From: Setaria digitata
Lineage: Eukaryota > Nematoda > Chromadorea > Rhabditida > Setariidae
Direction of reading: 5' to 3'
Length of the DNA: 64,000 nt
Assembly (NCBI GenBank): GCA_003640385.1
Contig: RCAB01000004.1
Coordinates: 434,001 to 498,000, forward strand
A program made the translations under genes and the position numbers. The notes below the pieces were generated by a model. That model ran no database searches and was not told where the DNA came from. It saw only the letters and a list, made by a program, of their open reading frames with translations. How positions within the stretch are numbered: the stretch's first letter is position 1; the number at the start of each line of letters is the position of its first letter. Below, piece after piece: positions 12,781 through 25,493 of the stretch.

Positions 12781-13457
12781 GAATAAAGGAGGCCGACCAC
12801 CAGCGGGGAAGCGCGGTGGTGGAAAGGCGAAGAAGATAAGCAAGTCAGCCCGTGCCGGACTCCTATTTCCCGTAACTAAGTTTCATCGACTGCTTAGGAA
12901 AGGCCGATATGCGAGACGGATCTCTCAGTCCGCAGCTGTGTACCTGAGTGCTGTCATCGAGTATCTTTCAGCCGAGGTTTTTATTCGTATTATTTACTCG
13001 TTTCCTTAAAGACTAGAAGTGGTGTCTCCCAAACTGTATCCCTGTGGATTTTTGGACCTAACCGACTTTTGTGTTTCAGATGTTGGAGTTATCTGGAAAT
13101 GCCTGTCGTGACAATAAGCGCCAACGACTTATTCCCCGTCATATCGTGCTTGCTATGAAAAATGACGAAGAGCTGAATCAGTTTTGTGCTCGAGTAACCT
13201 GTCCTGGTGGTGGCGTGCTACCGTTTGTACATCCGGTACGTCAGCTGTTTTAGATGTCGTACATTTCTACATGTAGCCAAAACCAATATGAACCTATCAT
13301 TTTGATTAAAAGTTATATGTTTCTACGTCTTGCAGTTTACTTCTCTACCCACTACAACGTTGTACTTCAGGCTCTGTTCGCAAAAGGCGCAAATTCGGTA
13401 CCACTGCGACCAGTGCGGCGAATCAGTACCAGTTTGTGCGAGCCAGGGACGACATGA
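12781..13457 (+). CDS. Divergent histone H2A variant (N-terminal exon uncertain)
   Basis: Three exons: 12781-12976, 13080-13235 and 13371-13457 (TGA). The spliced product is a histone fold of the H2A family: [67 protein letters not shown] and [10 protein letters not shown]. All six acidic-patch residues (E in IEYL, SAE and LE; D-E-E in NDEEL) are kept. Many normally invariant positions differ: LSGNAC for LAGNAA, VTCPGGG for VTIAQGG, and ISQS in loop 1. The tail ends ALFAKGANS plus about 20 more residues, with no SQ(E/D) H2AX motif and no macro domain. Spliced, solitary and without a visible histone 3' stem-loop, it looks like a replication-independent variant. The first coding exon is unresolved; an ATG at 12565 with a phase-0 donor near 12617 is one candidate. 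SKSARAG also recalls H2A.Z, and HIVLA, NDEELNQ and HP-ALFAK recall macroH2A. The H2A-family call is firm; the subtype is not. Confidence 0.87.
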
Positions 13458-14267
13458 CCAGTGACAATGCGTTCCATTCTTCCTGTTTTGGTTGTGTTCC
13501 CAGATAGCACTGAATAGGAACCTTTTGGAAGGAAATCATTATGGTGCATGCAGAAAAGCTAGCATTCTGCAGTTTTCATTTGTTTTTGAACTTGTAAAAT
13601 TTCAATTTTGGTTCGAGTGAATGCTTCACAAGTCATATCAGTGCACAAATTTGTACGCTTGTTGCCCACATCCTTTCCTCGACCTTTTCACTCCTGTTTC
13701 CGTTCAGTTAACGTTATATATGTATATAAATGTTATATTAAACTTCGAGCTACCTTCTCTTTGCAAAGTGACTGAAGATCAGTGAGCAGCTTGTTCTCTT
13801 CCAAAACACAGAACAACCTTGCATCTGTAACAGACATGACCTTCAGGAACTTGTATTATCGCTGAGTTGCAGACCAGAGTAGCAAAATCGCCTAAATGAT
13901 CCAATGCAACGAAAATTTCACCGAGTGCTGGTTCTTCCGGCATGGTAGACCCTAGAGGGGGAAAAGGGACTTGTATTTCCTAGCAACACACTCCTTTCTG
14001 ATAGCGGAGAGGGCTGCTCTTCTCCGTTCTTCCTATATTGAGAGCTCTTAATACTTAGTACCATTATTCTCGAGTATTAAGTATTCTCGAACTTTAACAC
14101 ATGCTTCTTAGTGTCCGATCTGAGTGCTTCTCTCAGATATTACACTTATGAATGCCCGTCTTGATCAGGAGAAAGGCGAGGCTCACTCGAGGAAATGCAG
14201 ATCAGCGACGAATTCATGAGTAACATGCTGCGTTAAGCATCACCTCTTATCAAGTGTTTTATTTCAG
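13458..14267. other. Intergenic between H2A variant and MED23
   Basis: About 0.8 kb of non-coding sequence. No canonical AATAAA close to the H2A stop and no histone-type stem-loop were seen. The tail of the H2A mRNA and the MED23 promoter must lie here. Confidence 0.6.
14256..14267 (+). promoter_or_regulatory. Candidate spliced-leader trans-splice acceptor for MED23
   Basis: GTTTTATTTCAG ends at 14267, 58 nt before the MED23 ATG (14326), with no matching upstream donor and no further AG before the ATG. This is what an SL trans-splice site looks like. A GTAAGT at 14295 could alternatively make 14268-14294 a tiny 5' exon, but no acceptor follows before the ATG. Confidence 0.45.
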
Positions 14268-14325
14268 GTATTTGGTTGATCTGGAGCAGGATCAGTAAGT
14301 TGTCCTCTGAATTCGACATAACAAT

Positions 14326-17300
14326 ATGGGTACTAATATAGAGGCAGCAGCAGCAGCATCGTCTATTTCACTGACTGCAGCTGTCGGTAATGATGCGGAG
14401 AAACTTCAGTGGATTGTGTCGAACCAAGTGGTATGCTATTCTTTTCGTTTCTTATATCGAAATAATTCATTGATATTTAATGAAATATTCTCCTTCACAT
14501 AAAGTAATATTGTACTGGCTACACAGGAAGGAGTGCAAATGCGCGAAATGTTCTGGGATTTAAGTAAGGACGTTGATGTAGATGTGTTGGCGTGCAATGA
14601 AGCTGTCAACCTATTGCGTACTATGACTGAGGTATCATTGATTCCTGGTCCGTGTAAATTTTCTAAAATTAATTTGTCATGTTTTTGCGATGCTTGCAGT
14701 GCTGCGAATATAATATGAAATAATAATTTAAATATAAATTGCAGGAAGAGAAGACACAGTGTTGCAAGGCATCGCTTTCTCTACTTTCAAATAAGGATGA
14801 CCCTCGATATATCCATTATGAAAGGATTTTGTCTTCCATATTTATGGCTGCTTGTAATGAAGGCGTTCTTCCTTTGTCGTTAGTTGTTGCTTGGTTTTTT
14901 TTTTCTTTTTTCTTTTTGTTGTTATTACATGCTCACGCTCTTAATCGTTCGGTTCTGTTGAGTCTATTAGATTCGTTTAAAATTTTCACTCCTTTATTAA
15001 GATTGCAAAATTATCGTATTAGAGTGAAAGGTTTTATTTTACATACCAAAATATTTTCATCCAAGCTATTTTCCAGTGATTGCTGTGAACTTCTCATTCT
15101 TTGTACCAATTTTACGCTTACGACGCCAATGGATGCTCGCAAATTTGAGTACATGCAGAAAAATTTACCTCTGATCGATTATAAAGGACTTCGCAACATT
15201 TTGAAGTTGCTTGTGGTTGAACGTATGCAGGAAGTCCCATCTACAATTACACATCATCATCGCCACATGCTTCTGCCTGTAGAAAATGTTCTGTTTTCTT
15301 GTCTTTGAGCTTTTTGAGTCAGATTCGGTAGTTTCAGAAACTCTAATTGTTTTATTGTTTTTGTAGAAGTGCCGTTTATTGAATCACTTTTCAGATGCTG
15401 CTAACTCTGATCGATCGACAGTTGAATCTTCTTCCTTGCATTTTCACAATTACCGAATTACATCGAGTCTCCAATAATTCGCGTGCTTTTCTCTTACCGG
15501 TTCATGAATTTTTTGCAAATTTTCTATATTTTCGAATGGTTTTAGGTACACTTTTTAGTCATCCTCAAATTAGATTTGAGAAAAAAAGAGAAAAAAATAG
15601 CTATGCTGAAAAGCGAATTCCAAAAAGTGGTTCGTTCTCTATTGGTAAATTAGATTGCTGAAGATGGATTACTAATTATACTAATTATTTGTAGAGGGTG
15701 GCTAAAAAATTCAACGACATGTTTATTTCTTTTCGACCACTTACCGAAATGGTGACAGTGATCGGGCGGTCATGGCTTTATCCAGTAGCTGCTCATATTT
15801 CTTTTCCAGTAAGCACGCCATCGTGGAAACTTGAAGTTACCACTACTCGGTTACATCAGCGTGCTCATTTACCGTATAAGTCTGAGCTTTTCGCTCCACA
15901 GTCTTTTTTACTCTATACACTTCTTCGGCAACCTCGTGGAAAAGACACAATTTCTGTAGGTTATTAATTTGATTTTTTTTTTTTTTTTTTGAAGATCATT
16001 AATGAGCATATTAACCAGTGAGGGTCGAAATGTCATATCTTTAATAAAGGTATCTTGTAGTATGTGATGCGGCAAAATACGAACTTGACTCCACAACGAC
16101 TGCAATGTGATGAGTTGCTGCATATGATCATCCTCGAGGCAATGAGTGAGATGGAAAAAACAGATACTCGCCTTGATGATCCCGCAAATCAATATCAGTG
16201 GATGAACATTACACAAACTGTCACATTTTCATTACTTCATGGAAATGCCTCTTTTTCTCGCCTTCTCAAAATATTATATGAATCAGTAAGAAAGAAATAT
16301 TACAAAATTGTCTGTAGAAACTTAGTCCTAATTACGTCACAGTGTTTTCATGGAATTTTTGAGTTGAATAGGGATATATAATGTTTGTTTTCTTTTCTTT
16401 GCAGCTTTCCGAAACGGTATATCGAAAAGGGAGAGATGAACTTATGTGGGTTATCCTACAGTACGTTGCAGTTTATCTTGACAGAGTGTCAAATGAGGAA
16501 ATGGTTCGCGTTGCCGAAATTTACAATTTACTTTACAGGTTTCTTATAAATATTTTATTTAATTTGTTTCACACTAAGTGTTCTTCAGAATTTTCTATAA
16601 ACACCCAGTTATAAAATTTTTACATTTGTTCTTGTTCTTAGTCCTACTCATTCAGCGATGAGCAAACATGGTCCGGTGCAGACACAGATCCTCTGTTGTT
16701 TGTGCGATTCCTGGTTCCAGCTGCTATCTGGATACATTTTTACAAGAAACTAGGGAACTCGCAGGCTGAAGTACTTCCTAAGCCTTCTGAATCGTTATGG
16801 CGACAAATCCAATTTCTACAGGAAAGAACGGCAGATTCAGATCCTAATATCCAAAATGTCGCAGATCATAACGCAGTTCTGGCCGCTGTCGCCAATGCTT
16901 GTGAGATTATTTCCCGACTTTTGTTTGTTTGTTTTTCTGACACTTATAATTCAGACTAACAAACTTCATAGATCCATTATCTTTCCTGTTTGTAGAAACA
17001 TTTCGGTTTAATTCTCCAGTTATAGCTAAAGAACGCTCAAACAGTTCTACTAATTTCGGTGGCAAAGGCAATGTCAAACTGTTAGGATACATGGAGGTGA
17101 TAGGATACTATTAAGAAATAGGAGCTATTAAGAAAGACATATGGTAACATATTTTAAGTGTGGTCAAAAGACTGATTCAGAAAAAAAAAACCTTTATGAT
17201 GATGGTAGCAATAGATTTTTAATTATTTTACAGACAGCAGTGATATGCCGAACTTTCAAAAATTAGTTTTAACAGCAGTGGATGTTTTTCTTGATGGTTC

Positions 17301-20300
17301 TCAGGAGGAGATGAATACAGTTTGGCACCTTCCGCATGGAATCATTTCTTATTCAAAGAAGACACCTCTGCCACTATCACTAATCGATTCATTAACTTTT
17401 CATGCGCGGAATCATTTATTTCAGCTTTGTTTACTGAAACTCACTGCTATGCTTTCAGTTCAGCAAACACAGAAACTGCCTAGTCCTGCGACAGTTGGTT
17501 TGTTGCCGTTTGCTTCGTCTCTTGTTCATATTTTTTCTGGCGCTTTATCATGAATTCCACACTTTATCATCGCTTAATTTTCATTTCAGATACGCTTGTT
17601 CGTTTGGCAGTGACTACGGAATTTGAATATGGTGTAAAGCAAGTGTTAGCACTGCTATCGTCCACATTAGCTTCAGTGAACAAAAACGTAAATTTGGGAC
17701 AAGCACAACAAGATCGCTCCCGGGATTTGCTTTTTGTTCTTTGCGATATACTTTCGTATCGCTTCATTAGTTATCCATTTCCAGTGGGATCAAAGGTTTA
17801 CTTTGTCTAGCCTACTGTTCACTTTTCATCTGCTTTATTGATTATATTGGTTCTGCGCATAGTGGAAGGTAGCGGTTCGAAATAAATGTCTTTTTTTATG
17901 TAGCCTTTTTGAGGTTAATTTGATGCTTTGGTGTTACACAGCCCTTGGGAACAGCCAAGTGCAGATGAATATCCCACTGTGTTCCGCTCTCGAACAGGTT
18001 ATGCTGCGGTATTGGATGTGGAATTCACCGCAAGAAATGTTCTATCTGAGTAATGCTTTCCTCGGTCTGTTAATTATTTTGCGTGATTTCTAAAATAGTA
18101 TTATTGTGAAATTAGTGTTTAATGCTTTTTCTGGAACTATTTTGATTATAATTACGAGCTCTTGCATCTTGTGTTAAGAAAGTTATGTCATTGCTTTCTA
18201 GTTCATAAATCATATTCAATGTGTAGACCTATTTCTTACCTTCACGAAATATGTTTATTTCATTTTACAAATATTTAAGCAAATTTAGGCAAGCAGGGTA
18301 AGTTGGCAGTCATATTCAGTGCAGCTAATCCAACGTTTTGTGATGCAAATGTACCAGTTGAACAGTATACAAATTCACATGTATCCCTTGAGCTCTTGCG
18401 TTGTCTCCTTCTCTGCATGTTCAGATCGCTCAAAATGACGGGTATAATATTTGTGCTATGTGTAGAGTTAGAAGTATTGACGACCTAAAATTAATTTAGA
18501 TTAAATATATTACCAAAATAATATTTTGAGAATAGTAGGGAATTTGTTTCTTTTCCGTACCAATTTGTTATCTGTTAGTTCTTTGTCCCGCCCAATTTTT
18601 GCTAATCATTTATTCTGTAATGCAGTGTTCTTATCTGAATTTTCTGATGTAAGTTATAATTTGCAAGGCCTTCATGTTCGAATTTCGGAATTTACATAAA
18701 CCTAGGAATGGAAATGACAGCAGAAATGATGCAGCGCTGTAACGTGAATTTCTGTTGGCCATTGTCTATTAGCCGAACATATAGCTCCCAACTCATCGGT
18801 TGCAACGTTGATGACGGTGGTGCAGATACAGTTGTGTACGATGAGCTGATGCACCGTGTCATTCAGGAAGTGCATCAAGTACAAGGTTAAAGTTCAAATA
18901 TTTTGTTCGATTTTCCTTATCTTTAAAAATTCGATGTATATAAATTCTAAGAAGTCGTAATGATGTTTCTTGATGACTTTCATGTGTGATAGGTTAATCT
19001 GAAAAATCTTTTTAAATATCGTACGATCATAATAGCATTTTAATCTAGTAGACTAATGCCTTATAGAACTGTGATCGATAGCTCACTTGAATTTCATATT
19101 ATTTTTCTTTCTTCGAGTATACTGCTTCACACAGTTATTTTATTCATTTTTTTTTCCTATTTTAAGACGGTAATAGGTCGTGTAGAATGTTAGTATTACC
19201 TATTGTGAATGGCATGTTTGTGTTATTCAATGGAATATGCAAAAGAACCCCTGAAGAATAAATAATACAGGGTTTTTTTTTCTCTCATTTGTTAATTACG
19301 GAGCAAAGATGGCATTGCAATAAGCAGAGCGTCAGTGATTGAGTAAATATTTGTAGCAGTCTACTTTTTCTTTTGTTTTTTTTTTTACTTTTTTACTTTT
19401 TATCTAAGAAATGTGTATTTGCAGAAATTATTTATGCGCAGGGTTTGGCTGCTGAGGAACAATTACTGAAATTCTTTTCCGGTGAACGGAGACAGACAAT
19501 TTTCTGTGTTGTTTATAACATGCTGTTCGAAACCAAGAAGATACATCCAGTAATTTATTCGTAAGTTATTATTTGTGAGATAATGTATGGAACTATGCCT
19601 TGATTATTAAGTTCCAGTTCGTTCACTGTTTTTTTCCTTATAAGCTGTTTTCTTAATGAAGCATTAAGCAAATAAGCTTTTCGGTATCTCACAAGAATTT
19701 CTTTCTTGACATTTCCAGTGTTGTGATATTTAAGAGGCTTATTTCTTCTGGTCTCTTTCTGCTTGAATTATCCTAATTTTCACTTTTTCAGAAAATTTTC
19801 TTTACAGAGTGCTAAGTTCAATGAATAGTAAGGAATTGACAGCGACAATAAATAAATTCACTGACTATTTCGTATTCATTTTCAAAAAAAACCTTCCTTC
19901 AGATGATCAACAATTCGCGGCAGTAAGTACCAAGATAAAGTTGATCTAAATAGAAAACTGTAAGAATGTTCTATTTCTGTTTTATTTTCACTTAAACATT
20001 CCTGAAATGTAGCTGAAGAAGTCAAAACTATTGTCTTCTGAATTTCAACTAGAATATTTATGCATTTGTTTGGAATTTGGATATGCGCCATGTTGGAAAT
20101 CAATGTTGAAATGCTTTTCCTAGAAGTGTGATGCATCACTAAAAGTTATTACCGCCATTTAATTTGTTTCAAATTTTTCTTGTAGTTTACCAGTTTTTGC
20201 TATACAGATGATCGGAATCTTAAACGACATGACATTTAATTTACATCTGATACCGCTCGATCGGCTACTTACTTCTCTTGTTCTTCATCCAACCGATGAC

Positions 20301-23300
20301 GGAGCAACTGAAATCGCCATGCTCATAATTCATTCTTTGGCAAGCTTATTTTGCATTTATTTTCCATTCACCTTTCTTCTTCAGTGTTTATTATGAAGCA
20401 AAATGAAACTCGAAAAGCAGAAAGATGGTCATAGTGATTAGGATAATAAATTTAATAAAAGTGGGTAACAGAGGAATATTGTAGTCAATTTATAATTCTG
20501 CAGGGCTATTAATTCCCTTTTCATAAGTCGTAAGTTAATTAATTCATTAATTCTGTTTTCATTTTTTTTCATTAATTCCCTTTTCATAAGTTCTTTTCTG
20601 TCGATTCATTTATATTTTATTTAATTAAATATGCCATGTTTTAGACTACTGCATCATTCTTCCTATTTTAGGTCGGTTCATATCCTGATTTGCACAATCG
20701 AATTACAGCACTGGTACACATAATTCCATCGAATAAAATTGTTAACACTAATGCTGCATTTTTCAATAAAATGTCAGAATATTACTCGGTAAGTGTGATC
20801 TTATATGTTTGATAACATTTTAGTTTCCTATTTGCAATAGTCTTTTTTTTTTTAGCAATTCCCGGAACTATCATACCGAGAAATGGAAGCTAAAGTAAGA
20901 AGGGAAATGCAAATTGAATTAGGTATGCGACCAGTCGAGCAGCCAACCGTCACTCCGGAATTGCACATGCCAATTTATTATGGTAACATTATGGAACGCA
21001 TACTTCCTGTACGTTCTAAACAAATATATTTTATATTTTCTCAAAAAGTTATTTTCATTCTGGGAGGAAATCGTGGTTTTAAGGGGAACTAATATTGATG
21101 AATTCTGTAAGCACTTATGGCAACACAAAAAAAGTTTCAATACCATTTAAAAAAGTCGGCTGAATTCTAGAACACATAATTTGCTTTTTTCGGTCTCATA
21201 TCCTGATTCGCATAATTAAACTGAGTATATTATAATCTGATTTTAGTAGCCTTCTTTTCTTGCTTTTCATGCATGCTTTCATTGGTAGATAGTAGTCCAT
21301 CTGATGCATCAGTACAACGTCATTCTTTTGCTCTGTATTTTTCCGTTTAATCGCTCGAGTTATTTCAGCAAGTATTCGGAGCTGTTGAATTTGACAATAA
21401 ATTGCCAAGCTTAAAAAATTAGTTCACGTGATTCGATTTCTTTACAGATTGTGGACATCATTTTACTCCGGGCTATAGAAACTGTAGTAGCTGATCAATT
21501 ATTCACCACATTGTTGATGTGTTTCAAGCCGTGCTATCGATATCATCGTAACTTCTTTTATTAAATCTTAAGCAGGGAGTTGCTTTTCTTTTGTCTGAGA
21601 CTTCGATCTTTGAACATTTCTCTATATTAATATGAATGCGTGTCCATTTAAACAGAAATCCTAAGATGGATTTTGTTCTCATTTGTTTAGGAGCCAGACA
21701 CTCACATCTAAAAATATATGTTTTATATAGACATGAACAATTAATTCCAGTCTTGTGAACGACACTTTAGTTTTGTAAGAATAACTTTCAGAAGGCGATG
21801 TGGGCTGAATAATAGATGGGCTAATAGTGATAAAGTATTCCGTGTTGCAGCGCAGCCAGCAGCTTACATGTATAGTGTGTTGTATTGTTTGGATAAAACC
21901 ATCTCACACACTGTTCGTGCTAGAGACTTCGTATTGGAAATTTGCGGACAGCTAGAAGATAGGTAAACACATGTTTCAATTCCGTAAGAATTTTTCAGGA
22001 GATGTTTTCTAGGTTCTGTCGTCTGTTGGGGTTGGCTCACTTCAAATTCAAATTCATCCTGATACATTGCATTTAGACTTTGAAATTCCAGCAGAATTGC
22101 TAGTAAATAAACTCTTCTCTATCAACTGTTAATTGAAATTTGATTCCAAGAAATTTTTAAGGGATGGTAAATACGCCCTTCTCACACCGTCATTTATTTC
22201 TGATAATCATCAGTTGTCACTGCCATCGCAGTTTTGTCAGGCATTGGTGGACCGCATTTTGCAAGCTTCCAATTATCCACATCAGCCGCCAGCCTTCGCT
22301 TACAAAGTAGAAATTATTTCGATTGTAGTGTTAGAATTTTGTATTTAATAAGCATTGGAACTGTTTATTTTCTTCACTAGTTCGTGTTTAGGATTGGAGG
22401 TTCGCAGAAATGCCACCTGCTGGACAAGCTCTTATCGGTGCATGCATCGAATTACTCGCTTCTCCACACGCACCGGTTATTACAGCGCGTGCTCTCATTG
22501 ATTTGGTCTTTATTCGGCCATTACATCAGCCGTTCGTTTTTCTTTACTCTGTGTTCTAATTATCCATTTATTCAGTTAAGAACTGCTGGCATTTCCTTCA
22601 TTAAACAGTGTTCTCTGATAACATTGCTTCTACATCTGTAAAACGGTAAAAAAATAATTTAGTTCTATTGAAGTTATACTTGGAATATTGCTAATTTGCA
22701 AAAAGTAACAATTAATTTTGGCATCGAACTTGTGTTTTCACATTTTTCAGATATGCTACCATCAATGCAGTTGCTCTGATTTTAACAGCTCTGCCAGTTT
22801 CCTTTCAGCAGGTTTTTTATGAACATATTGTATCTGTGCTCGATTCGGAAGCGCTGCATGGTATAACTATATAACTCTTCTTAATTTTACCCTTCATGAT
22901 GATTTAAATATAGGTGACAGATTTTAGGTGATCCATCCGTATGTTTCGGCAGTTTGGAAAGTGAATGCTTCCTATTAACCGAAAACCAGTTACTAACAAA
23001 TCTTGCACTTGGGCATGCCTACCTTCAACATTGCAATACAGTGCGTATTCTTTATTTTTGATCATTTTATATAATTTTAAAGAGCATTGTCACATAGGAG
23101 CAAATTTTGTTCAGTGGAATACCTTCATCTCTTGAGGTTTCTTATCGTTTTCTCTTGGATTTTTTTTTTTCCACAAAAATTTTATATTCTACCATCGTGT
23201 TAGTTCCAGAGTTCACTAGCAGCGCTACCTGAATTTGTACGTGATCAACTTGCACCGAAACTAGTCAGTGAAGCACAACTCATATTTGTACTTCGACTCG

Positions 23301-23620
23301 TTGTCCCTATTTTACAACGATTTTATGATGCTAAAGAAAGAAGCAAGCAGATACAAGATGTTTGTAATATGTATACTGTAACAACTGTCTGACATCTGGA
23401 GATTATATATATTGCTTCATATGCTTATGAAGGGAAGCTGGTGGACAGTGTTCTTCTCCATTTCTGTTAGACTAATTTTATCAAGCCTATAAAAATGTTG
23501 TTGGACTAGTCCTTTTGTTAAACTAATTCTTTCGAAAAGAGCTTATAAGAATTTAAATAGCAGCAGCAGCAGCAGGAAGAATGAGTCAAATACATTTCAA
23601 AAAATAATTCAAACATAGTT

Positions 23621-23664
<44 letters not shown>

Positions 23665-24039
23665 TTTTGTGCAAGTTGCTTCTAGAAATTTACTTGATGA
23701 GATTACAGTTCTTGTTATCTTTAAAGTATGATGAGTTGTTTTATTTAAGATAAAATTCAAGGAAATAACCAATTTCAGCTTGCTGTGGATGTTTACAAGA
23801 TGACGGTGAAAGTAAACGAACGAGTAGGCGTACTGAAATATGAAGATTCAATTTGCGATTTTTTATATCATATGAAATATATGTACGTCGGTGATTTTGT
23901 CAAGAATGAGGCAGAGCAGGCAATACAACGGCTGTCACCATCAATGCGCGATAAACTGAAGTATATCTCACATACTCAAACAAATGCCACCACTGATCTC
24001 CCTCATAAACTCGCTCCTGGTCCATCTAGTCTTTTTTAA
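14326..24039 (+). CDS. MED23: Mediator complex subunit 23 (SUR-2 orthologue)
   Basis: Large gene of roughly two dozen exons, ATG 14326 to TAA 24037-24039. MED23 is a tail-module Mediator subunit; in C. elegans it is SUR-2, which acts downstream of Ras/MAPK in vulval induction. Along the spliced product I recognise MED23 blocks in the right order: CKASLSLLSNKDDPRYIHYE (exon from 14745), DYKGLRNILKLLVVE (near 15180), LLPCIFTITELHR (15430), LIDSLTFHARNHLFQ (17380), EILND-type ILNDMTFNLHLIPLDRL (20210), MPIYYGNIMERILP (20970) and the near-invariant SICDFLYHMKYM (23850). Start choice: the ATG follows a TTTCAG acceptor and opens into an Ala-rich stretch. An AATAAA at 24111-24116 marks a likely 3' end. 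The gene lies at the head of a same-strand trio with the SOCS and GTPBP3 genes. Several internal exon borders were not fixed individually. Confidence 0.93.
15973..15990. repeat. Poly(T) tract
   Basis: 18 consecutive T in a MED23 intron. Confidence 0.9.
20508..20591. repeat. 21-bp direct repeat in a MED23 intron
   Basis: ATTAATTCCCTTTTCATAAG occurs at 20508-20527 and 20571-20590, separated by AT-rich sequence. Confidence 0.85.
23627..23661. repeat. (AT)n microsatellite
   Basis: AT run in the last MED23 intron, just after a CAG/GCA triplet run near 23560. Confidence 0.92.
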
Positions 24040-24110
24040 GATTTGTCATGCTACGGATATTTTGAGCCTAATTTCCAAGGTTGTTTGTTGTTGAAGAGCA
24101 TAACTTTTGC

Positions 24111-24116
24111 AATAAA
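24111..24116 (+). terminator. Polyadenylation signal AATAAA for MED23
   Basis: AATAAA 72 nt after the MED23 stop codon and about 280 nt before the next ORF, in a suitable place for 3' end formation. Confidence 0.5.
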
Positions 24117-24399
24117 ATTATTATATAAGTCGTGCTTATTTTCTATGTTAATAACTGTCTTCCGATTTGTCATATTTTGTGAGAAGTCCATTCTGCAAAA
24201 ATGCAGCTTCTTAACAGATTTAATGAAAATAGTAAAATTGTTTTTATGAGATGGACTGCGATGGAGTTATTTTGGTTCCTCGTGAACATTTAGTGTTCTA
24301 TGATTGTGTTACTTTACAGTCCAGCACGCATTTAAAATATTCTTTTATATAAGGGATATTCTGAATTAAAAACTAAATACTGTAAAACGGTACGCATGG

Positions 24400-25493
24400 A
24401 TGGAGTATGATGCTTCTGGTCCTATGCAGTTCTCTCAAACAATGAAACTTATACGTGAGGTATTTTTGTTTTGGTCACATAAATTTATTAGTATATGGAA
24501 TGTTTGAATAAAGGTCGCATATCCTTCGGAATGAGGGGAAATGTAGTCTTGGCTTTCCGTCTTTTCTGTTAATGAGGTTTGTACATAGACTATTGTAGAG
24601 TTCTTGGTACTGGGGAAATATGTCATGGAAAGATGCTGAGAGAGTATTGATGAACCAGCTACCAGGAACTTATCTTGTGCGAGACTCAGCAAGTGATCGC
24701 TATATTTTCACTATATCATATCGAACTAAACATTCCGTTCACCATACCCGTCTTGCACAACATGGTGGGAATTTTTGCCTCGGAGGTAAGTTAATTTTTT
24801 TGCCATAGCATTTGAAATTTATCAGATTTTGATTACTGTTAATGGCTTGTTGAGTTATTCTGCTTGAAATCAAATAAACCTCTTGATGTTGTCTGTGTTA
24901 ATCTTGAGAAATTTGCCCTGCAACTATGTTCGATATATGGCTGTTCTGGTATATATCCTGAACAGTTAAGGAATCGTTACAGTGACTATAACTCTATTTG
25001 GAGAAATATGTGTCAAGTAGTGGGGGTACTGGGTACGTCTAATAATTTTGTAGAATATTTTTTCTAGGATTTCTTTTTTTCTGTTTTCATTCCTTCGTAT
25101 TATTTGCCAACTCTACGCCTTTCTGGACATCCTTACCCAAATGTATTTGCTATTTTAAACACCTACTTGTTTCTAACAACTTCAGGACCAAATTCACTGG
25201 TAAAAGCTAATTCGTTAGTGTCGTTCATCGAAAATTCGTTGCAAAACTGTAGCAAGCGGAGAATTTGCATGTTGATGCATCCAAAAAGTGATAGCACAGG
25301 GATCGAGATCCTCGAATTAAATCATCTGCTTCACCGACATGAACTTCTACCGTCTCTCAAATATTTGTGTCGAATAGTAATACGTAACTGTGTTGAGAAG
25401 GAGCTGCTTGTAACTTTACCTTTACCACCAAATATGATTTGCTATTTACAGGATCCTAAATATTTTGTCCCTGCCTTTCTAAATCTAAGTTAG
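24400..25493 (+). CDS. Small SH2/SOCS-box protein (SOCS6/7-like)
   Basis: Three exons: 24400-24459, 24599-24785 and 25186-25493 (TAG), giving 184 aa. Residues about 20-125 form an SH2 domain: SSWYWGNMSWKDAERVL, then PGTYLVRDSASDRYIF with the phosphotyrosine-binding Arg in LVRDS, then HHTRLAQHGGNFCLGG. The C-terminal 40-50 residues form a SOCS box: SLKYLCRIVIRNC and LPLPPNMICYLQ, the elongin-C/Cul5 docking module. Known members recruit phosphotyrosine targets to a Cullin-5 ubiquitin ligase. The WYWG...DAE spacing and LPLP resemble SOCS6/7 more than SOCS1-3. The usual long N-terminal region of SOCS4-7 is missing: an in-frame stop lies just upstream of the ATG and only 360 bp separate it from the MED23 stop. 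A TTTACAG at about 24319 could be a trans-splice site. Confidence 0.85.

Noticed and set aside
12781..13457. macroH2A with a macro domain
   Set aside because: A stop codon follows 28 residues after the histone fold and no macro-domain sequence follows before MED23.
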